The position numbers were made by a program, and so were the translations under genes. Below the pieces are notes generated by a model, which searched no databases, was not told the DNA's origin, and saw nothing but the letters and a program-made list of their open reading frames with translations. 64,000 bases of DNA from Diprion similis (lineage: Eukaryota > Arthropoda > Insecta > Hymenoptera > Diprionidae): the NCBI RefSeq assembly GCF_021155765.1, contig NC_060111.1, positions 6,730,481-6,794,480 of the forward strand, written 5' to 3'. Of this stretch, positions 49,537 to 58,700 are shown piece by piece (positions within the stretch are counted from its first letter, which is position 1; each line of letters starts with the position of its first letter).

Positions 49537-52500
49537 CTAGTCACGCGGTGCCCGCTGGCGTTCCCGTTCCCGCTTCTCTTTGGCCGTCATAACCCGTTCC
49601 GCGAATCTGGCTACCGCCGCCCATTCCTCCCCTGACTTCACCATAGCCCTTATCAGGCCAGCTGGGGTTAGGTCTTCCCCAACGGCACGCCGTAGGGCCT
49701 CCCTCTCGATTTTCCACGCTGGGCAGACCTCAACTGTGTGTCGCGTCGTATCCTCCTCCCGCCCGCAGTACCAGCAAGTCGACCGCTCCGCCTTCCCTAT
49801 CCTGTGGAGGAAATCAGCGAAGTAGCCGTGGCCTGTTAGGACTTGGGTCACACGGAATGTCGCGCTTCCGTGCGCCCGCTCGAACCATCCCGACCAGTTG
49901 GCTAAAATTGCCAACCTCAACCCCTCGCTGGGGAGCCCTGCGCTTCCGAGGTACGTCTTCCATCTTTCGTGGACGACGCGCAGTTCTTCATCTCTAACCG
50001 CCTTGTGCGTGCCCGGAGACCACGTTCCGGTTGATAGCAGTTCCCGCACCCTACCAAATGTACGCGCGTACGCGTCGGCCACTAGGTATAGCGGCGGGGT
50101 CCTGGCTAGTAAGGAGACGGACACGAAGGAGGCCGTGCGATATGCCGCAACGACTCTTGCGCAGATCTCCCTCTGGTATTTCGTAATAGCCCGTTGTATG
50201 TGCTTTGAGGACCCCGCCACGTCCCCCCACACCGGAGCGCCATACAGGATCACCGCGAATAGGGTTCCAGCATATAGCCTGCGCCTGGCCTCAGATGGTC
50301 CCCTCAGGTTTGGCATCAACCTGCCTAGCGCCCTCGTGACACCCCCAAGCCTAGCCTTCATAGAGGCGAAGTGTGCCCGGAACGTAAGGCCGGAGTCTAT
50401 CCGTACCCCCAGGTACTTCATGGACCCCGACAGCGGCACCCTCTCCGCACCAACCCTCACATCCGGGATGTTCACTGCTCCCCCCTTCTTCACGCGCCCA
50501 AACAGGACGGCCTCGGTCTTGCTGGCCGAGATCGTGAGGCCGAGACCCGCTATTCGCCGGACCACCCTGGCTACCAGCGTATTTGCCAGTGCTACCGCCG
50601 TGGACGGATCCCCTGCGGATCCTAGGACTAGCGTGTCATCTGCATAGCAGACAACAGCGCAGCCTGAAGTCGCCTCCACCCGCAGGACCTTGTCGAATGT
50701 AAGGTTCCATAGAAGGGGCCCTAGGACTGAGCCCTGTGGAACCCCGGCCGTCATTGCCAGACTCCTAAGATCCCCGTTTCTGTCCACATACTCCACTTGC
50801 CTGTCCCACAGATAGGAGTCTAGGACCCGCCGCAGATACTCTGGGACCCCTTTGTCCTCGAGTGCCCCCCTAATAGATGGCCATGGCAGGCTATTGAAAG
50901 CGTTCGCGATGTCCAAGGACACCGCGACCGCATAGCCCCCTTTCTCTGTGGCGTTTTCCACAAACCGCCGCACCCTTATCAGGGCGTTGTTTGTGGATCG
51001 CCCTTCCCGGAAGCCGTACTGGTCCTCTGACAAGCGCTCTTGGGGATCCTCCTCAATCCACTTCCCCAAACGAGCCACCACGATTCTTTCGAAGGTCTTC
51101 CCCAGCTCACTGAGTAGACATATCGGCCTTACCTTGGGGAGAGGCCCGCTGGGTACTCCCCCCTTAGGGATGAGCACAAGCCGGGCCTTTTTCCATGGCC
51201 GTGGGACCGTTCCTTCTCGGAGGCAGAGGGTGAAGTTCCTCGCTAGAAGCCTCATCATTCCCTCTGGAACTTTGGCCCACGCAGTTCCTTTCACGCCATC
51301 CGGTCCTGGGGCGACGCTTCGCGCGCACCCTTTCTTTAATGCGGCTCTGACCTCCTCCGTCGTGACCGCCCATCCCTCATCCCATCGCGAGCCGCTCTGG
51401 GCTGTCGGTGCACGTCCGTCTCCCCTCGGAAAGAGGGAATTAAGGAGACTTTTGAGGGTGTCCTCCTCCAGCGTCTCCGTCAACCCTTTTTGGGAGGTTC
51501 GCAGTTTGCCAAGCACCAGCTTATAAGGCAAACCCCATGGGTCCGCTTCCACGGAACCCACGAGGTCTCTCCACGCCTTGGCCTTGCTCGCTTTAATTGC
51601 ATCCCGGAGCCTTCTTTTGGCGGCTCGATACTCGGCCTCTATACCTTGGCGGTCGTCTGTCGTTCTTCTCCCCCTGACGAGGCGCCTCCTCGCTGCTACG
51701 CAGGATCTGCGTATGTCCGCCAGCTCCTCGCTCCACCAGTGCGTCGCTTTCCTGGAGCGGCCTCCCGTGCGGGCCCTGGGCGCAGCCGCATCACAAGCCT
51801 GCGTCATACTGCGTTCGATCCATCCTGCAAGGCCCGTCGGTGTCGTGTGGTCCTCGCCGGTTGGTCCCCACGAGAGAGTGAGGGACAGGGCGTCTGCAAA
51901 ATTGTCGGGGTTGAACTTCGACCAACTCCACCGCACATGGCTCGTTCCACCCCTGCGCTTTTCGCGTTTGGGAACACCAACGCTGTACAAGATGTACCGG
52001 TGGTCGGACAGCGTTTCTTGGTCCTTCGACACCTGCCACCCATAGATTACCGGCCCCAGGTTTACTGACGACCATGTCAGGTCCACGACGGACGACCCCT
52101 GTGGCCTCACACATGTCGCCGTCTTGCCAGCATTGCAGAGACGCATGTCGCACGATGCCGCCCACTCCTCGAGCAGCTCTCCCCTACGGTTGGACCAAGA
52201 AGGGTCCCAGGTATGTGAGCGGGCGTTGAAGTCCCCCCCTACAAGTACCCCCCTTCCGCTGTTCCCCGCCAGCTGGATCACCCGAGCCAAGTCCTCCAGG
52301 TGGGCAATGAACTCCGGCAGTCGTATGTTCGGGGATATATATACCGATATGACGGCAATGTCCCCAATCCTAGCGGCCACATACCCTCTGCCCTTCCCAA
52401 GGAGTGAGCCTTCGCCGGCGCTACCCCCTGCCCTCCAGTGTATGGCCGCCAAGCCGTCGTCGCTGCTGAGCCAGGTGGATATATCCGGGACAACGTATGG

Positions 52501-52605
52501 CTCGGATACGAGGCATATGTCGATCCCTTCCTCGAGCACGAACTGCCTCAGTAGATCCTGGGCCCCCCTACTATGGTTCAGGTTACTCTGGACACACTTG
52601 GCCAT
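49537..52605 (-). CDS. Retrotransposon ORF2: endonuclease / reverse transcriptase / zinc finger
   Basis: From the ATG at 52605 (MAKCVQSNLNHSRGA) this gives 1,022 residues; the frame is open further upstream to 52737 but that part overlaps ORF1. The N-terminal endonuclease of the APE type has SNLNHSRGA, CLVSEPY, GGDFNARSHTWDP, VDLTWSS and SDHRYILYS. The reverse transcriptase has YGFREGRSTNNALI, VSLDIANAFNSLPW, GVPQGSVLGPLLWNL and CYADDTLVLG (YADD at about residue 654). The C-terminus has a finger, CWYCGREEDTTRHTVEVCPAW, typical of R1-clade proteins. It nicks target DNA and primes reverse transcription there. It overlaps the end of ORF1 by 23 nt in the +1 frame, so translation probably uses termination-reinitiation or frameshifting. 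No stop or frameshift is seen, so it may be active. Confidence 0.95.
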   Translation of the reverse strand: MAKCVQSNLNHSRGAQDLLRQFVLEEGIDICLVSEPYVVPDISTWLSSDDGLAAIHWRAGGSAGEGSLLGKGRGYVAARIGDIAVISVYISPNIRLPEFIAHLEDLARVIQLAGNSGRGVLVGGDFNARSHTWDPSWSNRRGELLEEWAASCDMRLCNAGKTATCVRPQGSSVVDLTWSSVNLGPVIYGWQVSKDQETLSDHRYILYSVGVPKREKRRGGTSHVRWSWSKFNPDNFADALSLTLSWGPTGEDHTTPTGLAGWIERSMTQACDAAAPRARTGGRSRKATHWWSEELADIRRSCVAARRRLVRGRRTTDDRQGIEAEYRAAKRRLRDAIKASKAKAWRDLVGSVEADPWGLPYKLVLGKLRTSQKGLTETLEEDTLKSLLNSLFPRGDGRAPTAQSGSRWDEGWAVTTEEVRAALKKGCARSVAPGPDGVKGTAWAKVPEGMMRLLARNFTLCLREGTVPRPWKKARLVLIPKGGVPSGPLPKVRPICLLSELGKTFERIVVARLGKWIEEDPQERLSEDQYGFREGRSTNNALIRVRRFVENATEKGGYAVAVSLDIANAFNSLPWPSIRGALEDKGVPEYLRRVLDSYLWDRQVEYVDRNGDLRSLAMTAGVPQGSVLGPLLWNLTFDKVLRVEATSGCAVVCYADDTLVLGSAGDPSTAVALANTLVARVVRRIAGLGLTISASKTEAVLFGRVKKGGAVNIPDVRVGAERVPLSGSMKYLGVRIDSGLTFRAHFASMKARLGGVTRALGRLMPNLRGPSEARRRLYAGTLFAVILYGAPVWGDVAGSSKHIQRAITKYQREICARVVAAYRTASFVSVSLLARTPPLYLVADAYARTFGRVRELLSTGTWSPGTHKAVRDEELRVVHERWKTYLGSAGLPSEGLRLAILANWSGWFERAHGSATFRVTQVLTGHGYFADFLHRIGKAERSTCWYCGREEDTTRHTVEVCPAWKIEREALRRAVGEDLTPAGLIRAMVKSGEEWAAVARFAERVMTAKEKRERERQRAPRD

Positions 52606-55021
52606 TTTCGCTGGGATTGGTTGCGGGCCTCCGACCCCGTTCGCCTGCGGACGCGCAGCGTCCGGAACCCATCCTGTGGGCGCTATCTTTCCCACTCTCT
52701 TGGCACACCGCACATTTAGGTTTGGCCGTACAGTCACGTGCCTGGTGACCTTCGGTACCGCACCTGTAGCACGCTTTCCGGCGTTCTGTCGGCTCTTTGC
52801 ACGTACTCCCTATATGGCCAAATCCCCAGCACTTAAAGCATTGCCTGGGGCGCGCATCCAGCAGCACCGCCCTGGCCGTGACCCAGCCAATCCTGATCTT
52901 ACCCTTTGATGCGATAATCGTGGCTGCCCTCAAAGGGCACTGCACCCACACGCTGAATAGCCCGTTGGGTGTCCCTCTCGGGACACCCACGCGGATCTCA
53001 TCCGGTTTGCAGCCACCCTGCTCAGCGAGGATGCCAGCCAGTTCCCCACTGGACATGGAGCCATCCAGGCCCTGCACTCTCAGCTCGCCCTTGGTAACCG
53101 GCCTTGTCACTGAGACCGTGTCGCCATATCTCACCGCGATCACCCTGGTCAACTGCACTGCCAGGGCGTCGGCCTTCTTTGCATTTTCGGGCCCGGGAAT
53201 CTCGATGAGAACCCCCCCGTTGGCTGCCCGCCGTATCCTGGTCTCTCCTATACCCAGCTCCTCGAGCTGTATCTTTTCGCGGGCAAATTTGAGAATTTCC
53301 GCGTAGCGGACGTTCTCTCCTTTGCCCTTGATGGCCACAGCTGCACCCCTTGGGGCTCTACGGCGGACCGCGCTGGGTCCGGTCCCCCCTGTGCGCCCCG
53401 GGGCCTCTGTTGGGGCAGTCTGTACGGCCTCCGGTATTGCGCCGCTCGACGTCTCTCCCCCAGGCGGCTTCCCCTTCCTCGTCTTGTTGGTACCGCTTCT
53501 GCGGTCCCGTGCACCAGTGCTACCTTCGACCTCCATCGGAGGGTCGCTCGTACCCCGGTCCTCCGAGAGCCGCTGTCCTCCCTCTGCGGTGGCTTGCACG
53601 CAGCTGGTTTGCGCTGTGTGCATCCCCTGTGCGGTCCCACCAGCGTGGCTGCCCATACCATGGGGGGAATTTGGGTGGGCTCTTCCTCCCCCGCTCGTGG
53701 CACTGAGGAGCAAGCGGGATATCCTATTCACCTCTTCCCGCACCTGTTTCAGCGCCTCAGCCTGCCTGGCCAGCTCCTCGTTCCTGGCCCTGTCGTTGTC
53801 CGGGATGAGTTCGAGTTGAGACCCCGTTAGGCGGAACTCAAACTCTGAGGTACCAGCTGATGCCGCCGTCGTCGGCACCTCGATTGCCTCGACCTCGCTT
53901 CTCGCGGCCACCCCAAGATCAAGAGCCGTCGTCTTTCGGACGGCTCCCGGTAGTCGTTCGTCGGCACTTGTCGTCGAGCCCCTGCTAGCGACCTGCGCAT
54001 AGGAGACCGTCGTGCGGTTCCTAGCATCCACTCCGGCCCTCTCTCGGTCGTGCCGGTTCTTCTCTAGCTCCAGCTGGAGCTCGTCCCTTTCCCGACGGGC
54101 GTCACGCAGCTGGGCCTCTAGGTCATTATTGCGCGCCCGCAGGAGGGCGGGATCGCCTGCCGCCTCCGCTTTCACGGTCATCGTGAGCAGGGCCTCCTTC
54201 GCCAAGGCCACCCTGCTCTTTATCTCGCTACTCACTTGACCCTGCAACTTGCATTTTTCCCTTATGGCATCTATATCCTCGAGCCACTCCGTTATCTGGG
54301 CCCCGAGGTCCGATGCCGTCATGAGCCTGTATTCCACAGGCCCCGTCCCCTGCGGGGTTTCTTCCTGGAGCCGAGCCGCAGCTTTGCCCTTCTTCTGTCT
54401 ACCCGCCGGTGCTTTCTTAGTGACCCACGGGTTCGTATCCTTCGCGCTCCACTCCGAATCGGTCTCCCCCGTGTCGGAGTCGTCCTCCAGGTACGCTACC
54501 TTGGCGGTAGCCGTGCACCTCTTTTTGCGTCTTGGGCGGGTTCCCATAGGCGGTCGTGGTGCTTCTTCCTCGTCTGAGAGGATTACGGTCCCCTTTCCCT
54601 CCCCCTCGGTGGACGCAGCTTTGCGCTGCGTGTGTGCGTCTTCTGCCCCGGACCTGTACGGGAGAGAGAGCTCTCCGTCCGAGTACACTATGTTCTCGGG
54701 CGGCGTCAGCTCGTCCCCCTTCCGCTTATTCCCCTGCAGTGACTGCTGTTGCTGCTGTTGCAAGGGTGCCTCGTCGGGCGCCTCCTGTAGCGGCGCGTCC
54801 TCACCCATTTCCGTCTCCGTCAAGACGTTAGATGCGGGCGCCTGTGGTGATGCATCCCCCGACCCCATGCCCTCAAGAGGGGGCCAGCTAATGCCCCTTA
54901 CAAGTCCCCGGCCACGCGTACCCCTACTCCTCGCGTACCCCCGAGTGCGCCCGCTGCTCGAGTGCTCTCGGGCCTCCTCCTGCTTCGTCCTCTCTTTTGG
55001 TTTGGTGTTGACGTTATCCAT
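52583..55021 (-). CDS. Retrotransposon ORF1: gag-like nucleic-acid-binding protein
   Basis: 812 residues starting MDNVNTKPKERTKQEEAREH. The N-terminal half is charged and low-complexity, with a Gln run near residue 90 and a helical, probably coiled-coil part near 240-330. The C-terminal end has three zinc knuckles: CFKCWGFGHIGSTC (727-740), CYRCGTEGHQARDC (750-763) and a longer CAVC...H...C (769-788). This is the usual ORF1 of R1-like elements, which coats the RNA and helps target it to chromatin. The zinc-knuckle end overlaps the start of ORF2. The frame is intact. Confidence 0.93.
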   Translation of the reverse strand: MDNVNTKPKERTKQEEAREHSSSGRTRGYARSRGTRGRGLVRGISWPPLEGMGSGDASPQAPASNVLTETEMGEDAPLQEAPDEAPLQQQQQQSLQGNKRKGDELTPPENIVYSDGELSLPYRSGAEDAHTQRKAASTEGEGKGTVILSDEEEAPRPPMGTRPRRKKRCTATAKVAYLEDDSDTGETDSEWSAKDTNPWVTKKAPAGRQKKGKAAARLQEETPQGTGPVEYRLMTASDLGAQITEWLEDIDAIREKCKLQGQVSSEIKSRVALAKEALLTMTVKAEAAGDPALLRARNNDLEAQLRDARRERDELQLELEKNRHDRERAGVDARNRTTVSYAQVASRGSTTSADERLPGAVRKTTALDLGVAARSEVEAIEVPTTAASAGTSEFEFRLTGSQLELIPDNDRARNEELARQAEALKQVREEVNRISRLLLSATSGGGRAHPNSPHGMGSHAGGTAQGMHTAQTSCVQATAEGGQRLSEDRGTSDPPMEVEGSTGARDRRSGTNKTRKGKPPGGETSSGAIPEAVQTAPTEAPGRTGGTGPSAVRRRAPRGAAVAIKGKGENVRYAEILKFAREKIQLEELGIGETRIRRAANGGVLIEIPGPENAKKADALAVQLTRVIAVRYGDTVSVTRPVTKGELRVQGLDGSMSSGELAGILAEQGGCKPDEIRVGVPRGTPNGLFSVWVQCPLRAATIIASKGKIRIGWVTARAVLLDARPRQCFKCWGFGHIGSTCKEPTERRKACYRCGTEGHQARDCTAKPKCAVCQESGKDSAHRMGSGRCASAGERGRRPATNPSENGQVCPE

Positions 55022-55746
55022 GCTGAAAGTAATGTTAGATTACGACGGTTCGGCCATCATGGCAGCCACACCGCAGTGTGGCATCTTCCCCGCCGGAAAA
55101 ACCCTATCCCCTCGCACGGAAGCCGCTGTCGGTTTGTCGAGTGGCCTCCCTATCCGTGCGAACCCCCCATCCCTAACGTCGCCCAGTCGGGGATTCCCCT
55201 GTCAATCCGAAACAGGGTAGGCCACCGGCCGGGTTAGACTTTGCCGGATTTACCCTACCGGACGTCGGTTATGAGGAAATACTGACCAGGTAATCCTCCA
55301 TACATGCGCCCGAGACCCAAAGTTCAACCCCCAGATTGGCTCCAGACGGCCGCGAGGAGCGGTTCTCCCACTTTGGACATGTGGTTTCCTGGGACCTTTG
55401 CCGGGGTACCGAGGTCCCCCGGGCTTACGTTTACCCGTAGTACGCCACAGCGGTCCGGTAAAGGTACTAACGTCACTCGCAGCCCTGGTCGGTCGGCAAC
55501 TACTCCTTCCTTGGTTAGTCTCTAAGGAATATCCCTAGGGGCCCCGACCACATCCCGCGCACTCACTCAAAGATTCACGCACCCATTCATACACCCATCC
55601 CCGGAAGAATGGGCCGGTTGTCTTAGTGACCGCTCGTCCAGGGTCACCTTCGCATCGGAGTCGTAAAACTTCGAAACGACGGGACCCCTGAATTCATTGC
55701 GACCGTCAAGCCCCTACACCACGACAAGGTGACAACCGAGTAGAGG
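55022..55746 (-). promoter_or_regulatory. 5' untranslated region / internal promoter region of the retrotransposon
   Basis: A 725-bp GC-rich segment between the upstream target-site duplication and the ORF1 start. Full-length elements of this type carry an internal promoter at the extreme 5' end. I see no specific motif that proves it, but its presence shows the copy is not 5' truncated in any obvious way. Confidence 0.6.
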
Positions 55747-55758
55747 AAGGCTAACCCC
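55747..55758. repeat. Target-site duplication, right copy
   Basis: AAGGCTAACCCC followed by TTTGCATTTTTGG, the normal continuation of the satellite monomer. It is identical to 48662-48673 and marks the 5' end of the minus-strand element. Confidence 0.92.
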
Positions 55759-58700
55759 TTTGCATTTTTGGCGAAAATTTCGATGACTTTGAAAAGTGCT
55801 GCAATTGATTCTTTAGGGTACTATTCCGACGTGATTTTGCGAGAGGAATCGATTAATCGCAGTCCCGATACGCTGCGAGCAACACCTGCAAAGTTACAGC
55901 CGAAAAACTGCAGATTTTCATCGTCATTTTTCTGCTGCTGGACCTAGGCTATTTTTCATGTGTTTTCTGAGTTCCTGGGCGTCGAATTAGTCTAAAAAGC
56001 GTCATACGGATCGATTGCCAGACAAAAGATTTTTCGGCCAAAAAAAATCCAAGGCTAACCCCTTTGCATTTTTGGCGAAAATTTCGACGACTTTGAAAAG
56101 TGCTGCAATTAATTCTTTAGGGTACTATTCCGACGTGATTTTGCGAGAGGAATCGATTAATCGCAGTCCCGATACGCTGCGAGCAACACCTGCAAAGTTA
56201 CAGCCGAAAAACTGCGGATTTTCATCGTCATTTCTCTGCTGCTGGTCCTAGGCTATTTTTCATGTGTTTTCTGAGTTCCTGGGCGTCGAATTAGTCTAAA
56301 AAGCGTCATACGGATCGATTCCCAGACAAAAGATTTTTCGTCCAAAAAAAATCCAAGGCTAACCCCTTTGCATTTTTGGCGAAAATTTCGACGACTTTGA
56401 AAAGTGCTGCAATTGATTCTTTAGGGTACTATTCCGACGTGATTTTGCGAGAGGAATCGATTAATCGCAGTCCCGATGCGCTGCGAGCAACACCTGCAGA
56501 GTTACAGCCGGAAAACTGAAGATTTTCATCGTCATTTCTCTGCTGCTGGTCCTAGGCTATTTTTCATGTGTTTTCTGAGTTCCTGGGCGTCAAATCAGTC
56601 TAAAAAGCGTCATACGGATCGATTCCCAGACAAAAGATTTTTCGGCCAAAAAAAATCCAAGGCTAACCCCTTTGCATTTTTGGCGAAAATTTCGACGACT
56701 TTGAAAAGTGCTGCAATTGATTCTTTAGGGTACTATTCCGACGTGATTTTGCGAGAGGAATCGATTAATCGCAGTCCCGATACGCTGCGAGCAACACCTG
56801 CAAAGTTACAGCCGAAAAACTGCAGATTTTCATCGTCATTTTTCTGCTGCTGGACCTAGGCTATTTTTCATGTGTTTTCTGAGTTCCTGGGCGTCGAATT
56901 AGTCTAAAAAGCGTCATACGGATCGATTGCCAGACAAAAGATTTTTCGGCCAAAAAAAATCCAAGGCTAACCCCTTTGCATTTTTGGCGAAAATTTCGAC
57001 GACTTTGAAAAGTGCTGCAATTAATTCTTTAGGGTACTATTCCGACGTGATTTTGCGAGAGGAATCGATTAATCGCAGTCCCGATACGCTGCGAGCAACA
57101 CCTGCAAAGTTACAGCCGAAAAACTGCGGATTTTCATCGTCATTTCTCTGCTGCTGGTCCTAGGCTATTTTTCATGTGTTTTCTGAGTTCCTGGGCGTCG
57201 AATTAGTCTAAAAAGCGTCATACGGATCGATTCCCAGACAAAAGATTTTTCGTCCAAAAAAAATCCAAGGCTAACCCCTTTGCATTTTTGGCGAAAATTT
57301 CGACGACTTTGAAAAGTGCTGCAATTGATTCTTTAGGGTACTATTCCGACGTGATTTTGCGAGAGGAATCGATTAATCGCAGTCCCGATGCGCTGCGAGC
57401 AACACCTGCAGAGTTACAGCCGGAAAACTGAAGATTTTCATCGTCATTTCTCTGCTGCTGGTCCTAGGCTATTTTTCATGTGTTTTCTGAGTTCCTGGGC
57501 GTCAAATCAGTCTAAAAAGCGTCATACGGATCGATTCCCAGACAAAAGATTTTTCGGCCAAAAAAAATCCAAGGCTAACCCCTTTGCATTTTTGGCGAAA
57601 ATTTCGACGACTTTGAAAAGTGCTGCAATTAATTCTTTAGGGTACTATTCCGACGTGATTTTGCGAGAGGAATCGATTAATCGCAGTCCCGATACGCTGC
57701 GAGCAACACCTGCAAAGTTACAGCCGAAAAACTGCGGATTTTCATCGTCATTTCTCTGCTGCTGGTCCTAGGCTATTTTTCATGTGTTTTCTGAGTTCCT
57801 GTGCGTCGAATTAGTCTAAAAAGCGTCATACGGATCGATTCCCAGACAAAAGATTTTTCGGCCAAAAAAAATCCAAGGCTAACCCCTTTGCATTTTTGGC
57901 GAAAATTTCGACGACTTTGAAAAGTGCTGCAATTGATTCTTTAGGGTACTATTCCGACGTGATTTTGCGAGAGGAATCGATTAATCGCAGTCCCGATACG
58001 CTGCGAGCAACACCTGCAAAGTTACAGCCGAAAAACTGCGGATTTTCATCGTCATTTCTCTGCTGCTGGTCCTAGGCTATTTTTCATGTGTTTTCTGAGT
58101 TCCTGGGCGTCGAATTAGTCTAAAAAGCGTCATACGGATCGATTCCCAGACAAAAGATTTTTCGTCCAAAAAAAATCCAAGGCTAACCCCTTTGCATTTT
58201 TGGCGAAAATTTCGACGACTTTGAAAAGTGCTGCAATTGATTCTTTAGGGTACTATTCCGACGTGATTTTGCGAGAGGAATCGATTAATCGCAGTCCCGA
58301 TGCGCTGCGAGCAACACCTGCAGAGTTACAGCCGGAAAACTGAAGATTTTCATCGTCATTTCTCTGCTGCTGGTCCTAGGCTATTTTTCATGTGTTTTCT
58401 GAGTTCCTGGGCGTCAAATCAGTCTAAAAAGCGTCATACGGATCGATTCCCAGACAAAAGATTTTTCGGCCAAAAAAAATCCAAGGCTAACCCCTTTGCA
58501 TTTTTGGCGAAAATTTTGACGACTTTGGAAAGTGCTGCAATTAATTCTTTAGGGTACTATTCCGACGTGATTTTGCGAGAGGAATCGATTAATCGCAGTC
58601 CCGATACGCTGCGAGCAACACCTGCAAAGTTACAGCCGAAAAACTGCAGATTTTCATCGTCATTTCTCTGCTGCTGGTCCTAGGCTATTTTTCATGTGTT

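Larger units (their letters stand above)
48674..55746 (-). mobile_element. Full-length R1-clade non-LTR retrotransposon inserted in the satellite
   Basis: This GC-rich 7,073-bp insert interrupts one satellite monomer. On the minus strand it has a 5' untranslated region (55746-55022), ORF1 (55021-52583), ORF2 (52605-49537), a 3' untranslated region and a 22-nt poly(A) tail (plus-strand T run 48674-48695). It is flanked by a 12-15 bp duplication of satellite DNA. The apurinic-type endonuclease, the reverse transcriptase with YADD, the C-terminal CCHC finger and the three zinc knuckles in ORF1 place it in the R1/TRAS/Loa-like group; the exact family cannot be named without a search. Both frames are uninterrupted. 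Satellite spacing across the insertion agrees exactly with a net gain of 7,085 bp (element plus one duplication copy). Confidence 0.95.

Noticed and set aside
54249..55220. Long plus-strand open frames (up to 323 codons) across the retrotransposon, also at 49,898, 51,490 and 52,124
   Set aside because: They are antisense shadows of the GC-rich ORF1 and ORF2, with low-complexity Ser/Pro/Arg composition and no domain.
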